This document shows positions 1 through 7,453 of a stretch of DNA of 27,108 nt, one piece after another. Origin of the DNA: JBGSIZ01 sp041742255 (GTDB lineage Bacteria > Pseudomonadota > Alphaproteobacteria > Rhodobacterales > Rhodobacteraceae). The notes below the pieces were generated by a model. The model saw only the letters and a program-made list of their open reading frames with translations, ran no database searches and was not told the origin of the DNA. How positions within the stretch are numbered: the first letter of the stretch is position 1; the number at the start of each line of letters is the position of its first letter. The position numbers and the translations under genes were made by a program. The DNA lies in contig JBGSIZ010000013.1 in assembly GCA_041742255.1 (NCBI GenBank), positions 1 to 27,108 on the forward strand. Direction: 5' to 3'.

Positions 1-2
1 CG

Positions 3-803
3 GCGGCGGGGCTGGCGGTGTTGGGGATATTGATGATCCCACTGCGGGATTTCGCGGACATCTGGGACAGGTTCTGTGCATGGCAAGTGGCGCGGGACAA
101 GGCCACCGGGCTGTTGTCATACCGCAGTCACCGACGCCGTATCGTGCCCGCAGGACGCCCCGTGGCGATCACGCTCGCGGGGCTGACGATCGGGGCGCGA
201 ACGATTGACGCGCATCTGGCGGCGGGCACGGTCACGCTTGTGACGGGGCCGCCGGGCTCTGGCAAATCGCACCTCGGGCACCTGATTGCAGGGTTGGACC
301 GGCTCCCCGACACGGCCATGCCGGGGGCGGTTCTTTATGACGGTCTGCCGCACCCCCTGCCCCGGATCGTGCATATCGGGGACCAGTCCATCGTGGTGCA
401 GGGCAGCCTGCGACGGGCGCTGACGCTTGGCATTGATCCACGGCCCAAACGGCGGGAGATTGAGGCCACGGCGCGGACGTTTGGACTGGGGGACGTCTTG
501 ACACGGATCGACGGGATCACGGGACGGGTGGGCGAAGCGGCGCGGACCATATCCGACAGCGAGGCACTGCGGCTGGACCTGACGCGGGCGGCGCTGGCGC
601 AACCCGATGTGATCGTGCTGGACGCGGCGCGGTTTTGGGCAGAACCAGACCGGAACGGGCTCCTAGGGCACCTGCGGCGGCTCACGAACACAACCGTCGT
701 GTTGATCGGCGCTGTCGGGTCAAGCGTGCGCTGCGACACGGTGATCGACCTGACGGATTTCCCGCACTGGCCCACAACGCACCCCAATCTGATGTTGCAA
801 TAA
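3..803 (+). CDS. ABC exporter-type ATPase domain, 5'-truncated, degenerate catalytic site
   Basis: The reading frame is open from the window edge, so the 5' part (the transmembrane domain) lies outside. About 266 residues are visible. They begin with the tail of a last membrane helix (LAVLGILMIPLRD) and continue as one nucleotide-binding domain. Walker A is intact (GPPGSGKS, bases 246-269), and a Q-loop-like GDQSIVVQGSLRRAL resembles the exporter form. The rest is degraded. The LSGGQ signature reads ISDSE, the Walker B Asp (621-623) is followed by Ala where the catalytic Glu belongs, and the H-loop His is replaced (VLIGA, Ala at 711-713). I infer an ATP-binding but hydrolysis-poor half, perhaps the partner of a competent half encoded upstream. 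Substrate unknown. It ends 23 bases before the kinase gene, suggesting one transcript. Confidence 0.8.
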   Translation, partial: AAGLAVLGILMIPLRDFADIWDRFCAWQVARDKATGLLSYRSHRRRIVPAGRPVAITLAGLTIGARTIDAHLAAGTVTLVTGPPGSGKSHLGHLIAGLDRLPDTAMPGAVLYDGLPHPLPRIVHIGDQSIVVQGSLRRALTLGIDPRPKRREIEATARTFGLGDVLTRIDGITGRVGEAARTISDSEALRLDLTRAALAQPDVIVLDAARFWAEPDRNGLLGHLRRLTNTTVVLIGAVGSSVRCDTVIDLTDFPHWPTTHPNLMLQ

Positions 804-826
804 CGAAAAATGCGGTAAGAACACAC

Positions 827-2416
827 ATGCGGATTTCGGCCCTGACCTCGATCTTCTTTGGCTTGCTGCTGCTGGCGACACTGGGCAGCGGCGCGCTTAC
901 GTTGTGGCACACCGCGCAAAGCCGCCATTGGGACCAACGGATCGGCCTTGCACAGGCGTCCTATGCGGAACACCTGTCGCTGCAATCCAACATCTACCAG
1001 TTGTTCAAACAACACGGTGATGCGCTCCTCCTCGGGAACCGGGACAATGGGCGGCTCGAGGCCGATCTGCGGGCACGGATCACCGCCAATCTGGCGCAGA
1101 TCCGGACCTTGATCGGACAGGAAATCCAATTGGTCGGCGAAGAAGAATTCGCCGAACTGGACCTGCTCGCCCAGATCGAGGGCAAGGTGCAAAGCCTGAC
1201 CACGACGCTGGCCACCCTGACCCCAACGGATGGCCCCATCGACACAGACCAACAACGGCTTGCACTTGTGGGCCTTCTCGATGGTGAAATCGACACGCAA
1301 CTGGCGCAACAGATCACCGAGGCGCTGGAGGGCGAGCAAGAGGAAGTCGCGGAAACGCTCGCCAATGCCGAGGCATTCCGCCTGCGCATCCAACGCATGG
1401 TCAGCGCGATCATGGCGGCGGCGCTTGGGCTTGCGGCGATTGCGGGCTGGACGTACCGGACACAGATCGTGCGACCCACGCTGGCACTGGTCCACAAGGT
1501 CAAAGCGTTCCGATCCGGCCAAACAACGGTCACCACACCGGGCCATGGCGCATCCGAACTGAGGCACCTTGACCATGTTCTGTCGGACATGATGGCGGCC
1601 TTGACCCAACGGGACCACGACAGGCGGGAACAAACCCACCTTCTGGAACAGGCGGTGCAGGCGCGGACACAGGAACTGGGTCAGGTTCTGACTCAGATCG
1701 AAAATTCCGAAACCACACGGCGGCAAATGCTGGCCGATGTCAGCCACGAACTGCGCACCCCGCTCACCATCATCCATGGCGAAGCCGAGGTGTCGCTGCG
1801 CGGGGCGGTCAAATCACCGGCGGAATACATCGACGCCTTCACCCGGATCCGGGACACGGCGCGGCACACCAACCACATCGTGGACGACCTGTTGCTGATC
1901 GCGCGGCAAGAGTCGGGGAAACTGCGGCTGGACCTGCGGGACGTGGATCTTTACGCGATCCTGCGGGACGCAGCGGGGCTGTTGCCACGGTCGGTGACGC
2001 TCGATGGCGGCCTGCACAGCGCCCCGATCAAGGCGGATCCGATGCGGCTGCGGCAATGCCTGCTGGCGCTGTTTCAGAACGCGACCCGCTACGGTGGCAG
2101 CACGATCTGGGCGCGGGTGGAAACGGCCGCCAACGGCTATGCGCTCGTCGTCGAAGACAACGGACCGGGCATGAGCGACGGGGAAAAGGCCACGGCCTTT
2201 GACCGATTCTTTCGCGGCTCGAATGCGGCCAAACCGGATGTGGACGGCACCGGGCTGGGCCTGCCCATCGTGCGGTCAATCGCGGTGGCTCACGGCGGAT
2301 CTGTGACGCTCCACGACCGGGACGGCGGCGGGTTGCGGGTGGTTCTGACGCTGGCGGCGGAACGGTCCATCGGCTTGGTCTGGGATCGCAGCGCGCACGG
2401 CGCGGCGGACCATTGA
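827..2416 (+). CDS. Membrane sensor histidine kinase (HAMP, HisKA, HATPase_c)
   Basis: Two-component sensor of 529 residues from the ATG at 827. The frame is open further upstream, but an earlier start would run into the ABC gene and remove the N-terminal membrane helix. Order of parts: TM1 about 5-27; a periplasmic domain about 28-190 rich in Gln, Glu and Leu and probably a helical bundle of the CHASE3/4HB_MCP kind; TM2 about 191-210; HAMP; a coiled stretch; HisKA with phospho-acceptor His307 in SHELRTPL; then an ATPase domain with N-box LFQNATRYG, G1 box VEDNGPGMS and G2 box GTGLGLPIV. It should autophosphorylate and pass phosphate to the regulator encoded next. The ligand is unknown. Proximity to the ABC gene suggests that transport or its substrate is sensed. 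Confidence 0.9.
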   Translation: MRISALTSIFFGLLLLATLGSGALTLWHTAQSRHWDQRIGLAQASYAEHLSLQSNIYQLFKQHGDALLLGNRDNGRLEADLRARITANLAQIRTLIGQEIQLVGEEEFAELDLLAQIEGKVQSLTTTLATLTPTDGPIDTDQQRLALVGLLDGEIDTQLAQQITEALEGEQEEVAETLANAEAFRLRIQRMVSAIMAAALGLAAIAGWTYRTQIVRPTLALVHKVKAFRSGQTTVTTPGHGASELRHLDHVLSDMMAALTQRDHDRREQTHLLEQAVQARTQELGQVLTQIENSETTRRQMLADVSHELRTPLTIIHGEAEVSLRGAVKSPAEYIDAFTRIRDTARHTNHIVDDLLLIARQESGKLRLDLRDVDLYAILRDAAGLLPRSVTLDGGLHSAPIKADPMRLRQCLLALFQNATRYGGSTIWARVETAANGYALVVEDNGPGMSDGEKATAFDRFFRGSNAAKPDVDGTGLGLPIVRSIAVAHGGSVTLHDRDGGGLRVVLTLAAERSIGLVWDRSAHGAADH

Positions 2417-2420
2417 CCGG

Positions 2421-2452
2421 CGGTTTATGGCCCTAAACCGGCGATATATCGC
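2421..2452 (+). promoter_or_regulatory. Hairpin and adjoining 12-bp palindrome between kinase and regulator genes
   Basis: Just after the kinase stop, CGGTTTA (2421-2427) and TAAACCG (2434-2440) form a 7-bp stem around TGGCCC. The perfect palindrome GCGATATATCGC (2441-2452) follows directly. There is no T-run after the stem, so it is not a standard terminator. The palindrome could be a binding site for a dimeric regulator controlling the downstream gene. Function is inference only. Confidence 0.4.
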
Positions 2453-2491
2453 ACCCTTCTTAAACCCCAGATCAAATGCCGGTCCCCTGCG

Positions 2492-2519
2492 GTTGTGTTT
2501 TGACCGGGTCAGACACAAC
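2492..2519 (+). promoter_or_regulatory. Inverted repeat directly upstream of the response-regulator ribosome binding site
   Basis: GTTGTGT (2492-2498) pairs with ACACAAC (2513-2519), and inside it TGACC (2501-2505) pairs with GGTCA (2507-2511), separated by a TT/G internal loop. It ends 4 bases before the AGGTGA ribosome binding site at 2524. It may be a protein-binding dyad or an RNA hairpin affecting translation of the regulator; the sequence does not decide which. Confidence 0.4.
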
Positions 2520-2533
2520 GCATAGGTGATTTG

Positions 2534-3205
2534 GTGAACATCCTGTTGATCGAGGACGAAACCCGCGTCGCGGACTTCATCCGGCGCGGCCTGACGGCAG
2601 AAGGCTGGGCCGTGATGCATGCAGGCGACGGGGAAACCGCACTTGATATCCTGTCGGACACGCCCTTTGACGCGATCATTCTGGACCTGATGCTGCCGGG
2701 GATCAGCGGGCAGGATGTGTGCCGCAAACTGCGGGCGCGGTCCAACACGACGCCCGTCCTGATGCTCAGCGCGCTCGACAGCACGGACGAACGGGTGGCG
2801 GGGCTGAAACTCGGGGCGGATGATTATTTGCCCAAACCTTTTGATTTCGACGAACTCATCGCGCGACTAGAGGCGCTGCACCGACGGTCGGGGTTTCAGA
2901 CCCAGACCCAGAACCGGGACCTGCTCACCAGCGCGGGGGTGACCTTTGACAAACGGTCGCTGACGGTGCTGATTGACGACGCGCCCGTGGACCTGTCCGG
3001 CAGGGAACGGGATATCCTGTTGTTGCTCATGTCCAACCAAGGGCGGGTGTTTTCGCGGGAACGGATCCTGAATTCGGTCTGGGGGGCCAATGCGGACCCG
3101 CTGACGAATGTGGTCGATGTCTATATTGGTCGGCTGCGGCGCAAACTGGGGCAGCACGGCTGCCGGATCATCACCTTGCGCAATGTGGGCTATCGGTTCG
3201 ATTGA
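2534..3205 (+). CDS. OmpR/PhoB-family response regulator
   Basis: A 223-residue DNA-binding regulator with an N-terminal receiver domain and a C-terminal winged helix. The receiver has the acidic pair in LLIEDE, phospho-acceptor Asp51 in IILDLMLPG, and the conserved Lys in YLPKPF. The C-terminal half (about 125-223) carries family motifs such as LSGRERDILLLL and VDVYIGRLRRKLG. I place the start at the GTG at 2534, four bases after AGGTGA; the TTG at 2531 in the same frame is too close to that site. It follows the kinase gene by 117 bases on the same strand, so the two form a cognate pair. Its stop overlaps the 3' end of the convergent ArsR-rhodanese gene by 16 bases. Target genes are unknown; the upstream ABC operon is the obvious candidate. 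Confidence 0.92.
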   Translation: MNILLIEDETRVADFIRRGLTAEGWAVMHAGDGETALDILSDTPFDAIILDLMLPGISGQDVCRKLRARSNTTPVLMLSALDSTDERVAGLKLGADDYLPKPFDFDELIARLEALHRRSGFQTQTQNRDLLTSAGVTFDKRSLTVLIDDAPVDLSGRERDILLLLMSNQGRVFSRERILNSVWGANADPLTNVVDVYIGRLRRKLGQHGCRIITLRNVGYRFD

Positions 3206-3876
3206 CCGACACAGGCATCAACATCGCGGCCATCCGCCTGCCACTCGGGCAATCCGCCCTCCATACGCCGGGCATCCAGCCCTCGCGCGCGCAACGCGGC
3301 CACGGCCTCATGGGCATAAACGCAATACGGCCCCCGGCAGTAGGCCACGATCTGCGCGCCGGCGTCCACCCCGTCGGCAAAGGTCGCCAGATCGGACACC
3401 ATCACATTCACGGCCCCCGGAATATGCGCTGCGGCATATTCATCGGCGGGGCGCACATCCAGAACGGTGACGGCCCCCATAGCCATGCGGCGGGCCAATT
3501 CGGTGCGGGCCACAGGTTCGGGGGCATCGGTGCCCCCGGCAAGGCCCCGCAGAATGTCATCGACGCGGCCAATATTGCGGGCGGCCAATAGGTGCAGCAG
3601 GTCCATCAATTCCAAGGTTCTGGGATCGGACAGGCGATAAATCACGGCCTTGCCCGCGCGGGTGCTGGTCACCAGACCGGCGCGGCGCAACTGCTGCAAA
3701 TGCTGGGAACAATTGGCGACGCTTAGGCCCGTCTTGGCGGCGACACCGTCCACACCCCGCGCGCCTTGGGCCAATTGCTCCAGAATGGTCAGGCGGGCCG
3801 GGGCCGATAACGCCTGCGCGATCCCGGCATATTCTTCCAACAATGCGGCCTTGGGGCTGATTGACATGAGGGGCAC
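3190..3876 (-). CDS. ArsR-type HTH regulator fused to a rhodanese domain
   Basis: A 228-residue fusion. Residues about 8-95 form an ArsR/SmtB winged helix (LSAPARLTILEQL; recognition region LSVANCSQHLQQLRRAGLV). Residues about 125-218 form a rhodanese domain with active-site loop CRGPYC (Cys180, Cys185). The ELCVCD metal-binding motif of classical ArsR is absent. Cys56 sits in the recognition helix. I infer a repressor that responds to a sulfur species (persulfide, sulfane sulfur) or an oxidant handled by the rhodanese domain. The start is GTG 3876, because AGGA lies about 5 bases before it; ATG 3867 is a weaker alternative, 13 bases from that site. The gene is divergent from the desaturase gene, with a long palindrome between them that is probably its operator. 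Fusions of this architecture are known, but their effector is not settled as far as I know. Confidence 0.9.
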   Translation of the reverse strand: MPLMSISPKAALLEEYAGIAQALSAPARLTILEQLAQGARGVDGVAAKTGLSVANCSQHLQQLRRAGLVTSTRAGKAVIYRLSDPRTLELMDLLHLLAARNIGRVDDILRGLAGGTDAPEPVARTELARRMAMGAVTVLDVRPADEYAAAHIPGAVNVMVSDLATFADGVDAGAQIVAYCRGPYCVYAHEAVAALRARGLDARRMEGGLPEWQADGRDVDACVGQSNR

Positions 3877-3888
3877 GGCGTCCTAGGT

Positions 3889-3912
3889 ATATTCAAGCGA
3901 TCACTTGAATAT
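3889..3912. promoter_or_regulatory. 24-bp near-perfect palindrome, probable ArsR-rhodanese operator
   Basis: Arms ATATTCAAG (3889-3897) and CTTGAATAT (3904-3912) are exact reverse complements. The six-base centre CGATCA contains GATC, so only one base pair of the whole 24 breaks the symmetry. It lies 12 bases before the GTG start of the ArsR-rhodanese gene and covers the two earliest possible starts (TTG 3905, ATG 3911) of the desaturase gene. Long dyads with ATTCAA/TTGAAT-like halves are typical of ArsR-family operators. I infer that one dimer controls both genes. Confidence 0.75.
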
Positions 3913-3955
3913 GACAGCACGGCCTACACCCCACAACCCCGAAAGCGCGCATTCC

Positions 3956-4825
3956 ATGACCCCTTCTCTGTCGGACCTTCTGTTATCGTCGGAATCCACG
4001 ATCCGGCTCGGCGCCTTTCTGGGGGTTCTGGGGCTTATGGCCCTGTGGGAGGTGGCAGCCCCCAGTCGACGCCGGGATATTCCCCGGCTGATCCGCTGGA
4101 CCAACAATCTTGGGCTGGTGGTGGTGGATACGATCCTCGTGCGGCTGACGTTTCCGGTTTTGGCGGTGGGTCTTGCGATTGTGGCACAGGACCGGGGCTG
4201 GGGCTTATTCAACATCCTCGACCTGCCCGGATGGGTGGCGGTTATCGGGGCGATGCTCCTGCTCGACCTCGCGATCTACCTGCAACACATCATGTTCCAC
4301 GCGGTGCCGGGGCTGTGGCGGCTGCACCGGATGCACCATGCGGACCTTGAATTCGACACCACAACGGGGCTGCGGTTTCACCCGGTGGAAATTCTGATCT
4401 CCATGGGGGTCAAACTGGCGGTGGTGGCGGCACTTGGGCCGCCTGCGGTTGCGGTGCTGTTGTTCGAGGTGGTGCTGAACGCCTCCGCGCTGTTCAACCA
4501 TGCCAACATCACCTTGCCCGCCGGGGTGGACCGGGTGCTGCGGCTGTTCGTCGTGACGCCCGACATGCACCGGGTGCACCACTCGGTCGATCCGCGGGAA
4601 ACCAATTCAAACTATGGGTTCAACGTGCCGTGGTGGGACCGGATCTTGGGGACCTACATCGCGCAACCGGCCAAAGGGCATCAGGGGATGGAGATCGGGA
4701 TCGAACAATTCCGCACCCGGCGCGACCTGTGGCTGGACCGGATGCTGATGCAACCCCTGCGCGGTCCGGCCAGCGGGCACGCGCTCGACCTCCGGCTGAC
4801 GAAACAGAAAACCGATCAGACCTGA
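3956..4825 (+). CDS. Sterol desaturase / fatty acid hydroxylase superfamily membrane protein
   Basis: A 289-residue integral membrane protein, probably a di-iron oxygenase acting on a lipid. Membrane segments lie at about 15-33, 52-77, 91-110 and 150-180. The His clusters of the family are present: H111-x3-H115, H124-x2-HH (127,128), H142, NH (181-182), and H205-x2-HH (208,209). The frame is open from 3905, giving starts TTG 3905 and ATG 3911, but both lie inside the palindromic operator. I therefore prefer ATG 3956, after which the protein begins in the usual way, with a short polar stretch and then the first helix. It is divergent from the ArsR-rhodanese gene and is its likely target. It ends 13 bases from the convergent uspA-like gene. 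Substrate unknown; a hydroxylation or desaturation reaction is inferred from the family. Confidence 0.85.
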   Translation: MTPSLSDLLLSSESTIRLGAFLGVLGLMALWEVAAPSRRRDIPRLIRWTNNLGLVVVDTILVRLTFPVLAVGLAIVAQDRGWGLFNILDLPGWVAVIGAMLLLDLAIYLQHIMFHAVPGLWRLHRMHHADLEFDTTTGLRFHPVEILISMGVKLAVVAALGPPAVAVLLFEVVLNASALFNHANITLPAGVDRVLRLFVVTPDMHRVHHSVDPRETNSNYGFNVPWWDRILGTYIAQPAKGHQGMEIGIEQFRTRRDLWLDRMLMQPLRGPASGHALDLRLTKQKTDQT

Positions 4826-4838
4826 CCGGGTCACAAGG

Positions 4839-5693
4839 TCAGCGCATCAAGACAACAGGCACCTTGCAGGTCCGGATCATCTGCGTGGTGGTGGACCCGA
4901 TGACAAGGCTGCGAATGCGACTGTGGCCATAGGCGCCCATCACGACCAAACCAAACCCTTCGGCGTCCACCAGTTTGCCCAATTCAGCTTCCGGCTGACC
5001 GGGCACAATACGGGTATCGGCGTCAATGCCTGCGGCGGTCAACACGGCGCGGGCCTCGGCCAACGCCTTTTGGACGGCGGGCGTGTCGGGGCCGACGGTG
5101 ACAACGGTCACGGGCAATCCGGCAAACACCGGGCTTTGGGCGATATGATCCACAGCCTTCATGGCAGACCGACCACCGTCATAGGCGACAAGAACGCGTT
5201 CGATCGGGCGAAACGCGCGGGCGGCGACGAACACAGGGCGATGGGCGGCGCGCAGAATGCGTTCCAGATTGGACCCAAGATGCCCCTTGGCAAAATCGGC
5301 ATCCTCGCCGCGCTTGCCAATCAGGATAACGCGGGCCTCGGTCTCGATCTCGGCGACGGCCTCGACCACATCGCCGTGGCGCAGTTGGGTGGTGATCTCG
5401 GCCACGCCGTCCTTGTCCACAATCGCGCGGGCATCCTCCAGAATGGCACGGCCCCGCTGGGCCACCAGCTTGGCGCGCTGTTCATCCAGATCAGCAAGGT
5501 CGCGCAGCAACGCGGTGCGGGCGCCCAACCGGATCGACCCGGACAAATCCGTGGTGCCGGGCCCATCGGCGCGGCCCAGAACATGGATCAACGCAACCGG
5601 GGCACCAGTGCGCCCCGCAATCCACGCGGCATGGTGGCACACGTTTTCGGAATAAACCGACCCGTCGATCAGCGCGATGATTTTGGTGGTCAT
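4839..5693 (-). CDS. Universal stress protein with two tandem Usp domains
   Basis: A 284-residue cytoplasmic protein made of two UspA folds (about 1-145 and 150-284). Each starts with a beta strand and Asp (IIALIDGS; VLVAYDGG). The second domain has the nucleotide-binding pattern G-x2-G-x9-G-S/T (GAYGHSRIRSLVIGST). The first has GKRG followed by a ten-residue spacer and GSN, one residue longer. It lies 13 bases downstream of the SulP transporter gene on the same strand, and its GAGGGGGA ribosome binding site overlaps the SulP stop region, so the two are almost certainly co-transcribed. The pairing suggests a regulatory or accessory role for anion transport, which is inference. Confidence 0.92.
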   Translation of the reverse strand: MTTKIIALIDGSVYSENVCHHAAWIAGRTGAPVALIHVLGRADGPGTTDLSGSIRLGARTALLRDLADLDEQRAKLVAQRGRAILEDARAIVDKDGVAEITTQLRHGDVVEAVAEIETEARVILIGKRGEDADFAKGHLGSNLERILRAAHRPVFVAARAFRPIERVLVAYDGGRSAMKAVDHIAQSPVFAGLPVTVVTVGPDTPAVQKALAEARAVLTAAGIDADTRIVPGQPEAELGKLVDAEGFGLVVMGAYGHSRIRSLVIGSTTTQMIRTCKVPVVLMR

Positions 5694-5706
5694 GGCCGGT
5701 TCCCCC

Positions 5707-7194
5707 TCAATGATCCATCAGGGCATCCATGGCCCCGGGTTTGTCGTGAAGGGCCAGCCGGTCCACCAGCGTTTCGGTGGCATCGTTCATCCCCACAACC
5801 TCGACCTCGGCGCCATCACGGCGGAATTTCAGGATCACCATGTCCAGCGCCTGAACCGAACTGATGTCCCAGATATGGGCGCGGCTGACGTCGATCACCA
5901 CGCGGTCCAGCGCCTCTTTGAAATCAAAGGCGGCCATGAAATCCTCGACCGACCCGTAAAACAACTGACCCTCGACATGATAGGTGCGCAGGCGGCCATC
6001 CGGACTTACAACAGACCGGACTCCGAACAACTGAGCAATCTTGCCCGCGAAAAAGATGCCGGACAACAACACGCCCACCAGCACACCAATGGCAAGGTTA
6101 TGGGTGTAGACCGCGGTCACCACGGTCGCGATCATCACGATGGACGACGACCGGGGATGCACCCGCAAATTCCGGATGGACGACCAGGAAAAGGTGCCGA
6201 CGGACACCATAATCATGATGGCGACAAGGGCAGGCATGGGAATGATGCGGACCAGATCGCCCAGCCCCACGACAAGGATCAACAGGAACACGCCCGCAAC
6301 AAAACACGACAACCGGCCACGCCCGCCGGATTTCACGTTGATGATGGATTGGCCGATCATGGCACAACCCGCCATGCCGCCGATGAACCCGGTGGCTGTG
6401 TTGGCGATGCCTTGGCCGATACATTCCTGAGTGCGGCTCGATTTGGTGTCGGTCAGATCATCCAAGATATTCTGGGTCATCAGGCTTTCCAGCAGGCCAA
6501 CAATGGCCACGGCAATGGAATATGGAAAAATGATCGCCAGCGTCTCGAACGTCAGGGGAATATCGGGGATCAGGAACATGGGCAGTGTATCGGGCAGCGC
6601 GCCCATATCGCCCAACGTGCGCACATCCAGCCCCAGACCAACGGTCAAGGCGGTCAGAACGATGATCGTCACCAACGGGGACGGCACGGCCTTGGTCACC
6701 AAGGGGAACAGGTAAATGATCGCCAATCCGGCGGCGACCAGAACATAGGTCAACCAACTGACGGTGGTGGGGTCCAGTTCGGGCAACTGGGCCATGAAAA
6801 TCAGAATGGCCAGCGCGTTGACAAACCCGGTCATCACTGATTTGGAAACATACCGCATCACAAACCCAAGCCGCAGCAAACCGGCCCCGATTTGCAGCAG
6901 CCCGGCCAGAACGGTGGCGGCCAGCAGGTATTGCAACCCGTGATCCTTGACCAACGTGACCATCAACACGGCGGTGGCGGCGGTGGCGGCAGAAATCATG
7001 CCGGGACGACCGCCCGCAATGGCGGTGATAACGGCAATGGAAAAACTGGCATACAACCCCACCTTGGGGTCCACACCGGCGATGATGGAAAACGCTATCG
7101 CCTCGGGGATCAGGGCCAGCGCCACAACCAGACCGGCCAACAGGTCCGCACGGATATTGGCCGTCCACTGGGCGCGATACACGTCAAATGACAT
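5707..7194 (-). CDS. SulP-family inorganic anion transporter with C-terminal STAS domain
   Basis: A 495-residue inner-membrane permease from ATG 7194 (MSFDVYRAQW). The frame is open upstream to 7407, but that extension is Pro-rich, lacks membrane character and reaches into the msrA promoter region, so I reject it. The N-terminal 380 residues hold about ten or more hydrophobic helices, with family motifs such as ADLLAGLVVALALIPEAIAFS and GMAGCAMIGQSIINVKSGG. Residues about 395-490 form a STAS domain (RVVIDVSRAHIWDISSVQALD). SulP members carry sulfate, bicarbonate or other anions in exchange for or together with Na+/H+; the substrate here cannot be read from sequence. First gene of a two-gene operon with the Usp gene. 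Confidence 0.93.
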   Translation of the reverse strand: MSFDVYRAQWTANIRADLLAGLVVALALIPEAIAFSIIAGVDPKVGLYASFSIAVITAIAGGRPGMISAATAATAVLMVTLVKDHGLQYLLAATVLAGLLQIGAGLLRLGFVMRYVSKSVMTGFVNALAILIFMAQLPELDPTTVSWLTYVLVAAGLAIIYLFPLVTKAVPSPLVTIIVLTALTVGLGLDVRTLGDMGALPDTLPMFLIPDIPLTFETLAIIFPYSIAVAIVGLLESLMTQNILDDLTDTKSSRTQECIGQGIANTATGFIGGMAGCAMIGQSIINVKSGGRGRLSCFVAGVFLLILVVGLGDLVRIIPMPALVAIMIMVSVGTFSWSSIRNLRVHPRSSSIVMIATVVTAVYTHNLAIGVLVGVLLSGIFFAGKIAQLFGVRSVVSPDGRLRTYHVEGQLFYGSVEDFMAAFDFKEALDRVVIDVSRAHIWDISSVQALDMVILKFRRDGAEVEVVGMNDATETLVDRLALHDKPGAMDALMDH

Positions 7195-7261
7195 CAAGTT
7201 TATTCCGATACCGACACTGCAATGCCTGTCATTGTCCGGCGGATCAGCGGCCGAAAGAGCC

Positions 7262-7281
7262 ACCGGGGATCGCACCCCGGT
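7262..7281 (-). promoter_or_regulatory. Stem-loop in the SulP upstream region
   Basis: ACCGGGG (7262-7268) and CCCCGGT (7275-7281) make a perfect 7-bp stem around a 6-base loop, about 70 bases upstream of the SulP start in the 259-base divergent gap. It could be a protein-binding dyad or a leader hairpin. No T-run follows. Confidence 0.3.
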
Positions 7282-7391
7282 CCATGTGTGTTGATGGGCG
7301 CAATAGGGGAAACCGGGGGGCGGGGCAACAACCAAGGGCCATATTGGCGCGCTTTGGCCATTTCCTTCACCGCGTAAATCTTTCGTCATGC

Positions 7392-7415
7392 CCCCGTGAC
7401 GGGGCACCCTGCCCC
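7392..7415 (+). promoter_or_regulatory. Two mutually exclusive GC-rich hairpins upstream of msrA
   Basis: CCCCG (7392-7396) can pair with CGGGG (7400-7404). The same GGGG, as part of GGGGCA (7401-7406), can instead pair with TGCCCC (7410-7415). The structures lie about 40-60 bases before the msrA ATG. Competing stems are one way to build a leader switch, but stems this short also arise by chance in GC-rich DNA. Confidence 0.25.
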
Positions 7416-7453
7416 GCCTATCTTCGGGTCACATACAACAAAAAGGGGCGATC

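Noticed and set aside
335..1777. 480-codon open frame on the minus strand
   Set aside because: Antisense to the ABC and histidine kinase genes, with no recognisable domain and reverse-strand composition.
5677..6840. 387-codon open frame on the plus strand
   Set aside because: Antisense to the SulP gene; the His/Asn/Gln-rich product mirrors the reverse complement of membrane-helix codons.
7195..7407. N-terminal extension of the SulP protein by 71 codons
   Set aside because: The extension is Pro-rich, without membrane character, and extends into the msrA leader; ATG 7194 gives the expected protein start.
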